Assembly (NCBI GenBank): GCA_903936705.1 | Contig: CAIZWN010000068.1 | Location: 124,001-188,000, forward strand | DNA length: 64,000 bases | Direction of reading: 5' to 3' | DNA from: an uncultured Myxococcales bacterium | Lineage (GTDB): Bacteria > Myxococcota_A > UBA9042 > DTJE01 | Part shown: positions 31,893 to 40,074 of the stretch, one piece after another | Layout: every line of letters begins with the position of its first letter | Numbering within the stretch: position 1 is the first letter of the stretch | Program-made: the position numbers and the translations under genes | Notes under the pieces: model-generated | Told to the model about the DNA's origin: nothing | Database searches by the model: none | The model's input: the letters and a program-made list of their open reading frames with translations, nothing else

Positions 31893-32704
31893 CGCTCCCC
31901 CGCGTTCTGGTTCCAGATCGGGCCGTGCGGTCCGGCTGGGACGTCGTGCCTTCCGTTGCTACACTGCATCATCTTTGCGTGGTTTTGAGGTTGAAACCTG
32001 GTGATGGAGTCCTTCTCGTCGACAAGGATGGGGTCGCCTGGGATGCAGTGCTTGTTTCCGGTCCTGAAGGCAGCTTGCTGCGGGTTGGCGACAGGTCCAG
32101 CAGCGAGCGGGTGGTAAGGCAGGCGGTCCGATGGACCCTTGTTCTTGCGCTGCTGAAAGGCGACCGAACCGAGTGGGCAATCCAGAAAGCCACCGAGGCG
32201 GGAGTGGCCGACGTGGTTATCGTGGTGTGCGACAGGTCGGTCCCCAGGCCAGCGGGCCAGGATTCAGGGCGCCGTACCGAACGTCTGCGCAAGGTGGCAA
32301 TCGAGGCGACCAGGCAGACTGGTCGAGCCTCTCCGCCGAAGGTTGACCTGGTCTTTTCGGTTGATGAAGCAATGCAAGTGCTGGCTGCTGACGACATGCT
32401 GGTTGGGGACAGTCCGGAGATGTCAGTTCCCTTGCCAGAGTCTCTTGGTCTCGTCCGGCCGCGTTATGTCTTGGACGAGACACCCGGCACTTTATCGCTG
32501 GCAAAGTTGCTTGCCGCAGGGCAATCTGCCGGTGGTGCGGTACTGGCGGTCGGTCCCGAGGGTTCTTTTTCGGATCGCGAGCACGCCTTGTTGTCGTCAG
32601 TTGGGTTTGTTCGCGCTGGCCTGGGGCCAAGGGTGCTGCGCGCCGAAACGGCGGCAATCACCGCGGTCATTGTTGCCCAGACAGTCGTTGGCGACATGAA
32701 ATAG
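31889..32704 (+). CDS. rsmE: 16S rRNA m3U1498 methyltransferase
   Basis: A 271-aa SPOUT-class methyltransferase acting on the 30S subunit. The N-terminal PUA-like region is followed by ALLKGDRTEWAIQKATEAGV and the knot motifs AVGPEGSFSDREHALLSSVGF and GPRVLRAETAAITA. It starts at a GTG overlapping the rplI stop, so it is translationally coupled. Confidence 0.92.
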   Translation: MTLPRVLVPDRAVRSGWDVVPSVATLHHLCVVLRLKPGDGVLLVDKDGVAWDAVLVSGPEGSLLRVGDRSSSERVVRQAVRWTLVLALLKGDRTEWAIQKATEAGVADVVIVVCDRSVPRPAGQDSGRRTERLRKVAIEATRQTGRASPPKVDLVFSVDEAMQVLAADDMLVGDSPEMSVPLPESLGLVRPRYVLDETPGTLSLAKLLAAGQSAGGAVLAVGPEGSFSDREHALLSSVGFVRAGLGPRVLRAETAAITAVIVAQTVVGDMK

Positions 32705-32713
32705 GGATCTGGA

Positions 32714-33208
32714 ATGGAACTGAGAGTCGCCACACTGACCCGTCGGCTGGCAGCAGGTCTGCTGGATCTGGTGCCGGTTGCCGCCCTCGCGGCCGGCGTG
32801 GTGCTTTGGTGGCTGCAGCGACATCCCGGCTATCTGCCGCCGCGGTATTGGAACGGTCTTGATTATCTGGTTGATCTCGTGAATACCAGGCCGGAGCTTT
32901 CAGTGCTGGCGGTGGTTTCCTTTGCAGTCTGCTACGTGTCCTGGGAGACGGTTTGGACCGCCTGTATTGGGGCGGCGCCGGTTGCCCGTGTGCTTGGGAT
33001 CAGGATAGTTTCGACGCCGGGACGCCGTATCGGGTTCGTCAGGGCGCTAGTCAGGGCGATTTTGTCCCTGCTGCTGGCAGTTGCTGCGGGTATCGGCCCG
33101 GCCTGGGCGTTGATCAGCGGACGCCGGCGAATGCTGCATGATATACTCTGCGGCTGCTTGGCGGCCGAAGGTCCGCTGCCCGCCTCCTCGAGGATCGAGG
33201 AGGAATGA
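32714..33208 (+). CDS. RDD-family integral membrane protein
   Basis: A 164-aa inner-membrane protein with three to four hydrophobic segments. It has the RDD signature: RRLAAGLLDLVPV (Arg and first Asp) and RRRMLHDILCGC (second Asp). The middle segment LGIRIVSTPGRRIGFVRALVR is typical. Family members have been linked to transport, but the role here is unknown. It follows rsmE by nine bases in the same operon. Confidence 0.85.
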   Translation: MELRVATLTRRLAAGLLDLVPVAALAAGVVLWWLQRHPGYLPPRYWNGLDYLVDLVNTRPELSVLAVVSFAVCYVSWETVWTACIGAAPVARVLGIRIVSTPGRRIGFVRALVRAILSLLLAVAAGIGPAWALISGRRRMLHDILCGCLAAEGPLPASSRIEEE

Positions 33209-33227
33209 CACCAAAGAGGTGAATCGC

Positions 33228-34076
33228 ATGAAATACCCCCGATTTGACGTCGGCATGTCGGTAGTGCTGCCTGCAGCTTTTCTTTCGGCAATTCTGGCCG
33301 TATCGACCGCGATGGGGGCGAATCCGCTTCCGCCGCGCGTGCCAGGTGGGCGCGAGGTACCGGCAGAGTCCGGCATTCAGTCGTACAAGGGCAAACTGGT
33401 TGATGAGGCCAGCAAGCCGATCAGTGGGATTTTCCCGATGACCTTCGACCTTTACGCCGGACTCAAGTCGAAGAAATCCGTATGGTCCGAGACCATGTGG
33501 GTGGCCGTGGATCGCGGTATCTACACGGTTCACCTTGGGGCGTCTAAACCCCTGCCATCCCGATCGGACCTGGACCGGATGGTCCTGGGCGTAAACGTAC
33601 GAGGTGTGGGTGAACTGGTGCGCGAACCATTCGTCCCAGCCGATCTTCGTCCGCCTGTGCTGACGGCAGGTTCCCTGCGCGGGGCGATTCCATCGTCGAT
33701 GCCTGCCAGCGGAGGGCCGTCCGCTGGGCCTTCAGGCAAAGCCGCGGCTGGCGGTGCCGCGAAGTATGCCGACACCGCCGGGTATGCAGTCGAGGCCGAC
33801 CATGCGAAAAACAGCGACCGTCTTTCGAACCTGACATTGGACGAGGTTGTAAAGCGTGCCGCCGACGAGGCGGGGGGCGGTTCTGGTGGCGGGGGAGCAG
33901 CAGGCGGCAAGCTTCGTATCGGGGCATCCAAGCGATATGGCGGCCGGATTGGCGGAAGCGGTGGCACTGCCGAGTACAACGAGTCCTGTCCGAAGGGCTT
34001 CGTGATGACGGGTATTCGTGGTGGTTTCGGGAACATGATCGATTCCGTCCAGATAATCTGTTCGCCTCTAGAGTGA
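33228..34076 (+). CDS. Secreted protein with Gly-rich linker and C-terminal Cys-containing lectin-like domain
   Basis: A 282-aa exported protein with a signal peptide (about residues 10-31). The region GIQSYKGKLVDEASKPISGIFPMTFDLY to about residue 150 looks like a carboxypeptidase-regulatory-type beta domain; an Ala/Gly linker follows. The last 35 residues (NESCPKGFVMTGIRGGFGNMIDSVQIIC) match a motif seen at the ends of jacalin-like or aerolysin-like proteins in myxobacteria, recalled from memory. The ATG at 33228 has GAGGTG upstream. It lies between the RDD gene and aspS; no functional link is clear. Confidence 0.65.
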   Translation: MKYPRFDVGMSVVLPAAFLSAILAVSTAMGANPLPPRVPGGREVPAESGIQSYKGKLVDEASKPISGIFPMTFDLYAGLKSKKSVWSETMWVAVDRGIYTVHLGASKPLPSRSDLDRMVLGVNVRGVGELVREPFVPADLRPPVLTAGSLRGAIPSSMPASGGPSAGPSGKAAAGGAAKYADTAGYAVEADHAKNSDRLSNLTLDEVVKRAADEAGGGSGGGGAAGGKLRIGASKRYGGRIGGSGGTAEYNESCPKGFVMTGIRGGFGNMIDSVQIICSPLE

Positions 34077-34126
34077 AACTGGTTCATCAGGGAAGGTCCA
34101 TGCCGGGCGCCCCGAAGGAGGATCAC

Positions 34127-35899
34127 ATGACCGAGGATCGAAGAACGCATACGTGCGGGGACCTGCGATTGGCCGACGCAGGGCGTGACGTCCTGTTGAT
34201 GGGTTGGGCGGCCAGTGTTCGGGATCACGGAGGCTGCGTTTTCATCAACCTGCGGGACCGTTACGGCATTACGCAGATCAAGGCAGATCAGACGGTAGCG
34301 CCCGAGGCTTTTTCGCTTGCTACGGGCATCAAGATGGAATCGGTGGTGCGCGTTCATGGGCGCGTTGCTGATCGTGGGTCGAATCGGAACCCCAATCTTG
34401 CGACCGGCGAAATCGAAATCGAGGCTGCGTTCCTGGAGGTTCTGAACCCGGCCAAGCCGGTGCCTTTCACCATCGTCGATGATGTCGATGCTTCCGAGGT
34501 GACGCGGCTGAACTACAGGTACTTGGACCTTCGCCGGCCGGTGCTTGCGAAGAATCTGATCTTGCGCTCGAAGGTTGCTCGCTTGACCAGGGAATTCCTG
34601 GACGCGCAGGGCTTTCTGGAGATCGAGACGCCCATCCTGTGCAACCCGACTCCCGAAGGCGCCCGCGACTTCCTGGTTCCGTCGCGGGTGCATCCGGGGG
34701 ACTTCTACGCCTTGCCGCAATCCCCGCAGACCTACAAGCAGATCCTCATGGTTGCGGGCTTCGACCGGTACTACCAGATTGCGCGCTGTTTCCGTGACGA
34801 GGACCTGCGTGCCGACCGCCAACCCGAGTTCACGCAAATCGACATGGAGGTGTCGTTCGCGACGCCGGAATTGATGTACGAATTGATCGAGGGAATGCTG
34901 GCTACCATCTGGAAGGGCGTGTTCGACCTTGACCTTCAGCGGCCTTTCCCGCGCATGCCGTATTCCGAGGCCATGGAAAAGTACGGTTGCGACAAGCCTG
35001 ACTTGCGGTTCGGTATGCCCATGGTGACGATTACCGACGTGGTCGCCGCTTCGGGCTTCAAGGTGTTTGCGGACGTTGCGGCGCGCGATGGCGTGGTGAC
35101 GGCCTTGCGTGTGCCCGATGCCGAATCGTTCAGCCGCAAGGATCTGGATGGCCTGACCAAGGTGGCGACGGACAATGGCGCCAAGGGGCTTGCCTGGTTC
35201 AAGATCGGCGCGGAGGAGTGGTCTGGGTCAGCTGCCAAATTCCTGAATCCGGAAGAAAAGCAGGCGATTCGTGACAGAACCGGTGCCGGCGTGGGCGATC
35301 TGCTGCTGGTGGTTGCCGACGACGCTGGTCCGGCCCGCCAGGCCCTCGGCGCAGTGCGGCTGAAGGTCGGGGATCGCCTTGGGCTGCGTGAAGCCGGGAA
35401 GTGGTCGTTCCTGTGGGTCGAAAACTTTCCGATGTTCGAGTGGGATGCCGGCGAGAATCGGCCCGTCGCTGTCCACCACCCGTTCACCAGTTGCGTGCCC
35501 GAGGACCTGGACCTGCTGGAGACCCAGCCTCTGAAAATGCGGGCGCGGGCCTACGACGTGATCCTGAACGGGACCGAACTTGGAGGCGGGTCGATAAGGA
35601 TTCATAGACGCGATGTGCAGGCGCGGGTTTTCAAGGCATTGGGACTGACCGAGGAGGCCGCCAAGACCAAGTTCGGGTTCCTTCTGGAGGCGTTCGAGTA
35701 CGGGGCTCCGCCGCACGGTGGCATTGCCCTTGGTCTGGATAGGTTGATCATGCTGCTGACGGGCGCGTCTTCCATCCGCGACGTCATAGCGTTCCCGAAG
35801 ACCACCAGCGCCACGGACCTCATGACGGCATCCCCGTCGGCGGTTGATCCCGGGCAGTTGCGCGACCTTCATCTCGAGATCAGCAAGTCCAGCAAGTAG
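34127..35899 (+). CDS. aspS: Aspartyl-tRNA synthetase
   Basis: A 590-aa class IIb synthetase of bacterial type. The OB-fold anticodon domain (VLLMGWAASVRDHGGCVFINLRD), motif 2 (FRDEDLRADRQPEFTQIDMEVSF), the bacterial GAD insertion and motif 3 (GGIALGLDRLIMLL) are all present. The ATG at 34127 has GGAGG five bases upstream. I cannot say from sequence alone whether it is the discriminating (Asp only) or non-discriminating (Asp/Asn) form; gatCAB was not seen here. Confidence 0.96.
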   Translation: MTEDRRTHTCGDLRLADAGRDVLLMGWAASVRDHGGCVFINLRDRYGITQIKADQTVAPEAFSLATGIKMESVVRVHGRVADRGSNRNPNLATGEIEIEAAFLEVLNPAKPVPFTIVDDVDASEVTRLNYRYLDLRRPVLAKNLILRSKVARLTREFLDAQGFLEIETPILCNPTPEGARDFLVPSRVHPGDFYALPQSPQTYKQILMVAGFDRYYQIARCFRDEDLRADRQPEFTQIDMEVSFATPELMYELIEGMLATIWKGVFDLDLQRPFPRMPYSEAMEKYGCDKPDLRFGMPMVTITDVVAASGFKVFADVAARDGVVTALRVPDAESFSRKDLDGLTKVATDNGAKGLAWFKIGAEEWSGSAAKFLNPEEKQAIRDRTGAGVGDLLLVVADDAGPARQALGAVRLKVGDRLGLREAGKWSFLWVENFPMFEWDAGENRPVAVHHPFTSCVPEDLDLLETQPLKMRARAYDVILNGTELGGGSIRIHRRDVQARVFKALGLTEEAAKTKFGFLLEAFEYGAPPHGGIALGLDRLIMLLTGASSIRDVIAFPKTTSATDLMTASPSAVDPGQLRDLHLEISKSSK

Positions 35900-35932
35900 T
35901 CCCGGTTCACCCGCCGTAGGTCCTGACGACTG
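35899..35932. repeat. 34-bp direct repeat, left copy
   Basis: Identical over 34 bases to 37508-37541 (starts GTCCCGGTTCACCCGCC). It flanks the segment carrying the DUF4143 ATPase gene and overlaps the aspS stop codon by one base. It corresponds to the 3' end of the yfhO-like gene. Confidence 0.95.
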
Positions 35933-35996
35933 CGCATACCGCTTCCCAACGCAGTTGCAGCGTCACGCTCCAGCGGCCATCAAACACGACGCACTC
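35907..35996 (-). pseudogene. Remnant of a yfhO-like gene 3' end
   Basis: Read on the minus strand, the codons before a stop at 35907-35909 encode ...WSVTLQLRWEAVCAVVRTYGG. This aligns with the C-terminus of the intact YfhO-like protein (...LRWETLSSVVRTYGG, stop at 37516-37518). The last ten codons and the bases beyond the stop are identical, while the preceding bases are only about 60% similar. The frame is closed by a stop at 35997-35999, so only a fragment remains. Confidence 0.65.
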
Positions 35997-36065
35997 TCAG
36001 CCCCTTGCCGCATCCGGGCTGTTGAGTAAACTTGCTTAGTACATTGAGCAAAATGCGGAGAGTCC

Positions 36066-37262
36066 ATGCAACTACCGGAATTCAAGCGAGAAGCCTTTGT
36101 CCAGCTTTGCCGGCGACTGGCCGAACCCAGACGCTTCTTGCAGGCACTCACGGGGCCCCGGCAGGTGGGCAAGACCACGCTGGTGCTGCAGGTGGTGAAC
36201 GACCTGGGTCTGCCTTACCACTACGTCTCGGCAGATCTCCCCGCGCCGCCCGGACCGGAGTGGGTGGCCGTCCACTGGGACCAGGCCCGGCGCACCGCGG
36301 GCCAGTCGGGGACGTGCGTGCTGGTGCTGGACGAAGTGCAAAAGGTCGATCGTTGGTCGGAGGTGGTCAAGGCGCATTGGGACGAGGACGCCCGGGAAGG
36401 GCGGGATGTTCGCGTGGTTCTTCTTGGATCTGCCGCATTGATGGTCCAGCACGGGCTGGCCGAAAGCCTGGCGGGCCGGTTCGAGTTGCTGACATTGCCG
36501 CACTGGTCCTTCGCGGAATGTGAGGCGTGCTTCGGGTGGGACCTGGACCGGTACCTTTACTTTGGGGGGTATCCCGGGGCCGCGACCTTGGCGGGCGAGG
36601 AGGACCGTTGGGCAGCGCACGTGCGCGACGCACTGATTGAAACGACCCTTTCGCGGGATGTGCTGATGCTGAACCCGGTCCACAAGCCGGCGTTGCTGCG
36701 ACGGATGTTCGCTACGGCCTGTGCCTACGGGGGGCAGATCCTCAGTTATCAGAAGCTTGTCGGCCAGTTGCAGGATGCCGGAAACACCACGACGCTGGCC
36801 CACTACCAGCGCCTTTTCGAGGCGGCCCACCTATTGGTCGGCGTGCCGAAGTGGCACGGTCTATCCACCCCGGTGCGGGCTTCGTCGCCGAAGTGGCTGC
36901 CGCTGAATACGGCCCTAATGACGGCGGCCTCGCGGCGCTCTTTTGATGCCTGGCGCGAGAATCACGAGGCCTGGGGCCGGTTGGTCGAGGTGGCCGTCGG
37001 GGCGCACATCGTGAACACGGGACATCACGATGGTCTCGCTGTCCATTATTGGCGCGAGGGCAACGATGAGGTGGATTTCGTGGTGGTGCGCAATGGGGTC
37101 CTGTGGGCGATCGAGGTGAAGAGCGGCCCGGCAAAGGACCCATTCCGCGGCTTGAAGGTGTTTGCGCGACGCTATCCAGGCACGCGCACGCTTCTGGTGG
37201 GGCCGGGTGGGGTCCCGTTGCAGGAATTCCTTTGCAGGCCGATCGGCGCGACGCTTCGATGA
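36066..37262 (+). CDS. AAA+ ATPase with DUF4143 C-terminal domain
   Basis: A 398-aa ATPase of the AAA_14/DUF4143 group, common in genomes, mobile in distribution and functionally unclear. Walker A is GPRQVGKTT (30-38), Walker B CVLVLDEVQK (Asp89, Glu90), and GSAALMVQHGLAESLAGRFELL contains the sensor region. The C-terminal DUF4143 has a nuclease-like core, EVDFVV...LWAIEVKSG, resembling PD-(D/E)xK. GGAG lies before the ATG. The gene lies between perfect 34-bp direct repeats and interrupts a yfhO-like locus, suggesting acquisition as a unit. No neighbouring antitoxin-like gene is evident. Confidence 0.88.
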   Translation: MQLPEFKREAFVQLCRRLAEPRRFLQALTGPRQVGKTTLVLQVVNDLGLPYHYVSADLPAPPGPEWVAVHWDQARRTAGQSGTCVLVLDEVQKVDRWSEVVKAHWDEDAREGRDVRVVLLGSAALMVQHGLAESLAGRFELLTLPHWSFAECEACFGWDLDRYLYFGGYPGAATLAGEEDRWAAHVRDALIETTLSRDVLMLNPVHKPALLRRMFATACAYGGQILSYQKLVGQLQDAGNTTTLAHYQRLFEAAHLLVGVPKWHGLSTPVRASSPKWLPLNTALMTAASRRSFDAWRENHEAWGRLVEVAVGAHIVNTGHHDGLAVHYWREGNDEVDFVVVRNGVLWAIEVKSGPAKDPFRGLKVFARRYPGTRTLLVGPGGVPLQEFLCRPIGATLR

Positions 37263-37515
37263 GGGCGTCCAAGGCTTTCGGATATTTGGGCCGCGTGGCT
37301 CCGCTTTTTTTACTCCCTGACGCAGCTACGAGTCTTGACGCAATTGCGGGATTAGTCGCACCGAACCATCTCCCCAACCGGAGTTCTCGAGTGGACGACG
37401 CTCCACTCCAGAAAGAGCCTCTGGCAGAAATCGACGTCGCTACGGCGGCTTCCGTGAGTGATCCCCAGGCGCTTCGTCAGGTTATGATTTCAGTGCGTTT
37501 GCCAACCGTCCCGGT
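37263..37515. other. Non-coding or degenerate stretch after the DUF4143 gene
   Basis: It holds a candidate terminator and the right 34-bp repeat. A 46-codon rightward frame from a GTG near 37391 runs into the repeat but has no ribosome site or recognisable product. It may be debris of the inserted segment. Confidence 0.4.
37288..37311 (+). terminator. Possible intrinsic terminator of the DUF4143 gene
   Basis: A short stem GGGCC-GCGT-GGCTC (one G-T pair, 37288-37301) is followed after three bases by seven T (37305-37311), 26 bp after the stop codon. Confidence 0.45.
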
Positions 37516-37541
37516 TCACCCGCCGTAGGTCCTGACGACTG
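37508..37541. repeat. 34-bp direct repeat, right copy
   Basis: Identical to 35899-35932. This copy is the 3' end of the intact yfhO-like gene, so it is probably the original. Confidence 0.95.
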
Positions 37542-40074
37542 AACTCAGCGTTTCCCATCGCAGTATTACCGACATGCAGGCCCAGCAGACGAGTGCCATG
37601 ATGACCAACGACAGGACCAGGCTGCTCTCGGCCTGCTGGTTCGGCGAATTGACCGGTTGCGCCACCAGGCAGGAGGGTGCACGGCCGTTGCGTGCCACAA
37701 AGAATGCCTCGATTGCCAGCAGGGCAAGCAGCAGGGCCAGTGTGGCTGCCGACAGCGCGCCGCCCAGGTACACGGCTGCCGGGCCATAACGGAATTCCAC
37801 CTCGTGACGTCCCTCGGGGACGGGCACCGCGCGGAACACACTGTTGGCTCGAAGGATCGGTGTTGGCGTGCCATCGACTGTGGCTGTCCATCCGCTGGAG
37901 TACGAATCCAGCAGCATTACCAGGCCGTCCGCTGCCATGCGGGCATCGATGACTACCCGTTCGTCCTCGTAGACGTCGATGTCAACCTTGGACGAGTCTT
38001 CGAAAGGAGGCTTTGAGAGGGGGATGGGCGGCATCGATTCAAGGATCGCCTTCATCCTAAGCTGGCGGCCGGTCACGACGCGTGCCCCAGCCTTTGCCTG
38101 GCTGGAGACAACCTCGACCTGGTGAACGGCGAAGGCTCGGGGCAGCGCAGTCGGATCCTCGAAAACCATGACGGGTGCGTCCGCAAGAACCGAAACCGAG
38201 TCGGCGTGAATAGCGCTGGCATTCGGCGTTACGGTCCAACGGCCTCCAAGGGCGGCAAGGGAACGTCGTGGCTTGTCATGCAGGTCTTTGTAGACGTCAA
38301 GGAAGGCCGACTGCATAAGGGGAAGGATGCCGTCAACCGCGGGAAGGCCGAAGACCATCGGGAGGCTGAATTCGAGTCCATCGATCGGCGCTGCCGGCAG
38401 GTCGTTGCGCAGCCAGCCCGATTCCAGGTAGGGTCTTGGGGCGTTGCGGAATACGACGCGTCCGAGGTACGCCTGCATCCCGCAGGGAGGTTCAGGGCAC
38501 TCGGCATCGCGGATGGCTGTCACTGTGGCCGGTTGGTCCCAGTAGGTCGGGTCGGTCGAAGGCACCTGGCGCACTCCGAAGTCCGCTACCGGGACGGCAA
38601 CGGCGGCCACGACCATTGCGATTCCAGCAGTCCTGAATCGGCGGGCCAGCAGGACTCCCAGAATTGCGGCCACCAGGGCCAGACCGGCAATGGTGGAATC
38701 GCGCACCAGTTCGATGGCAAGCGGGTTGGTCGGTGGGATGCCACGCTGGTATGTAACCAGCAGGATGGACATGGTCGCGACCACGACTGCGACTGAGGCG
38801 ATGACAACGTGGCGAACCCGTGTTCGGCCGGACAGTACGGCATCCAGTCCAGCGGCCGCCAAAGTCGCTGCAAAAAACGAGATCTCCGCATCCAGCCTGT
38901 TCGGAAACCTGAGTCCGCGGAGGAATGGAAGCCGGTACATGGAGGGAACGCCTACGGTCAGCGGCCCCATGGCCACCAGGGTCATCAGCAGGCAGAAGGC
39001 GGCCAGAGCCAGCGTCCAGCGATCGCGGCGAACAAGAACGGCCAGCAATCCCAGAAAGACGGCGGCCGCCCCCAGAAACAGGTCAGGCCCCTGTCGCAGC
39101 GAGTTGCCAGGGTAGAGCCATAACGTGCCGTTCCCCGTTGTGCCGATAGCTGATGGCACGACGGCCGACGCAAGGGACTGGATGCTTTCATGCGCCGACA
39201 TCTGGGCTTCCAGGGAATTTCCGGCTGCCCGCACAGACCCCGATGCCAGTTCAAGGATCGGCAGAACGTGGACCATCCATAAACCGCAGGCCAGCAGCAG
39301 AGCCAGGGACACCGCTGCAATCATTCTAGGTTTGTCACCGGGTTCCCTGGAGGTCCCGCCAAGCGCCCGAACGACCCCCCAAAGCCCGATGGTCGAAAGG
39401 CCCTGGACCGTCGACTGCGGGTGACCGCACATTGCCATCGTTCCGCCGATTCCGGCAAGCACGACGAAATCGCGAAGACGCCCCAGCGCGAACAGTCGCT
39501 CGACCGCCCAAAGGCCCCAGGGCAGCCATGCGACGGCCTGGACCAGGTTCAGGTGCGCATGGTGCATCGCCAGATGGCCCGTCAGCGAGAAGGCGATGCC
39601 GCCGGCAAATGCCGCGGGACGACCGACAAAACGCCTGAGGAACAAGCCGGTCCCGGCCGCAGCAAGGGAACAATGCAGAACGAAGGAAAGCCCAACGGCC
39701 CACCATGCGGGAAGCAAGGTGAATAATACCCAGTTCGGCGGGTACAAAGGGCCCGCCTGTCCCTCGGCAAACAGCGGGAAACCAAGGTATATGTCGGGAG
39801 CCCACAGCGGGAATCGCCCGTCCGCCCATGCCTGGCCGAAGAACGAGCGGATTGGGACATGCAGTTCCGTTATGTCATTGAAGTACAGCGTCTGCGCGCC
39901 GGTCGCAATCGAGGCATGCACCAGGATTGGCAGCAGCACCAGCCCAGTGAAGAACGCAATATCGATCTGGCGATTCTGTCCGGCAAATCCGGCGAAAGTC
40001 GAACATGCCCGGCTTGCCGTGCTTGAATGCGACGCACTGGTGCTCTTCACAACTGAGGCCGTCAGGTGTCCCAC
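37516..40074 (-). CDS. YfhO-like multi-spanning membrane protein
   Basis: An 852-aa inner-membrane protein with about twelve hydrophobic helices, resembling bacterial YfhO and GT-C-type glycosyltransferases. The early loop ELHVPIRSFFGQAWADGRFPLWAPDIYLGFPLFAEGQAG with acidic and aromatic residues is characteristic. The late soluble part ends DSYSSGWTATVDGTPTPILR..., as in YfhO, followed by a final helix. YfhO is linked to lipoteichoic-acid glycosylation in Bacillus; the substrate here is unknown. It starts at a GTG directly after the TAG stop of the alpha-galactosidase-like gene, so the two are co-transcribed. A fragment of a related 3' end lies at 35907-35996. Confidence 0.85.
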   Translation of the reverse strand: MGHLTASVVKSTSASHSSTASRACSTFAGFAGQNRQIDIAFFTGLVLLPILVHASIATGAQTLYFNDITELHVPIRSFFGQAWADGRFPLWAPDIYLGFPLFAEGQAGPLYPPNWVLFTLLPAWWAVGLSFVLHCSLAAAGTGLFLRRFVGRPAAFAGGIAFSLTGHLAMHHAHLNLVQAVAWLPWGLWAVERLFALGRLRDFVVLAGIGGTMAMCGHPQSTVQGLSTIGLWGVVRALGGTSREPGDKPRMIAAVSLALLLACGLWMVHVLPILELASGSVRAAGNSLEAQMSAHESIQSLASAVVPSAIGTTGNGTLWLYPGNSLRQGPDLFLGAAAVFLGLLAVLVRRDRWTLALAAFCLLMTLVAMGPLTVGVPSMYRLPFLRGLRFPNRLDAEISFFAATLAAAGLDAVLSGRTRVRHVVIASVAVVVATMSILLVTYQRGIPPTNPLAIELVRDSTIAGLALVAAILGVLLARRFRTAGIAMVVAAVAVPVADFGVRQVPSTDPTYWDQPATVTAIRDAECPEPPCGMQAYLGRVVFRNAPRPYLESGWLRNDLPAAPIDGLEFSLPMVFGLPAVDGILPLMQSAFLDVYKDLHDKPRRSLAALGGRWTVTPNASAIHADSVSVLADAPVMVFEDPTALPRAFAVHQVEVVSSQAKAGARVVTGRQLRMKAILESMPPIPLSKPPFEDSSKVDIDVYEDERVVIDARMAADGLVMLLDSYSSGWTATVDGTPTPILRANSVFRAVPVPEGRHEVEFRYGPAAVYLGGALSAATLALLLALLAIEAFFVARNGRAPSCLVAQPVNSPNQQAESSLVLSLVIMALVCWACMSVILRWETLSSVVRTYGG

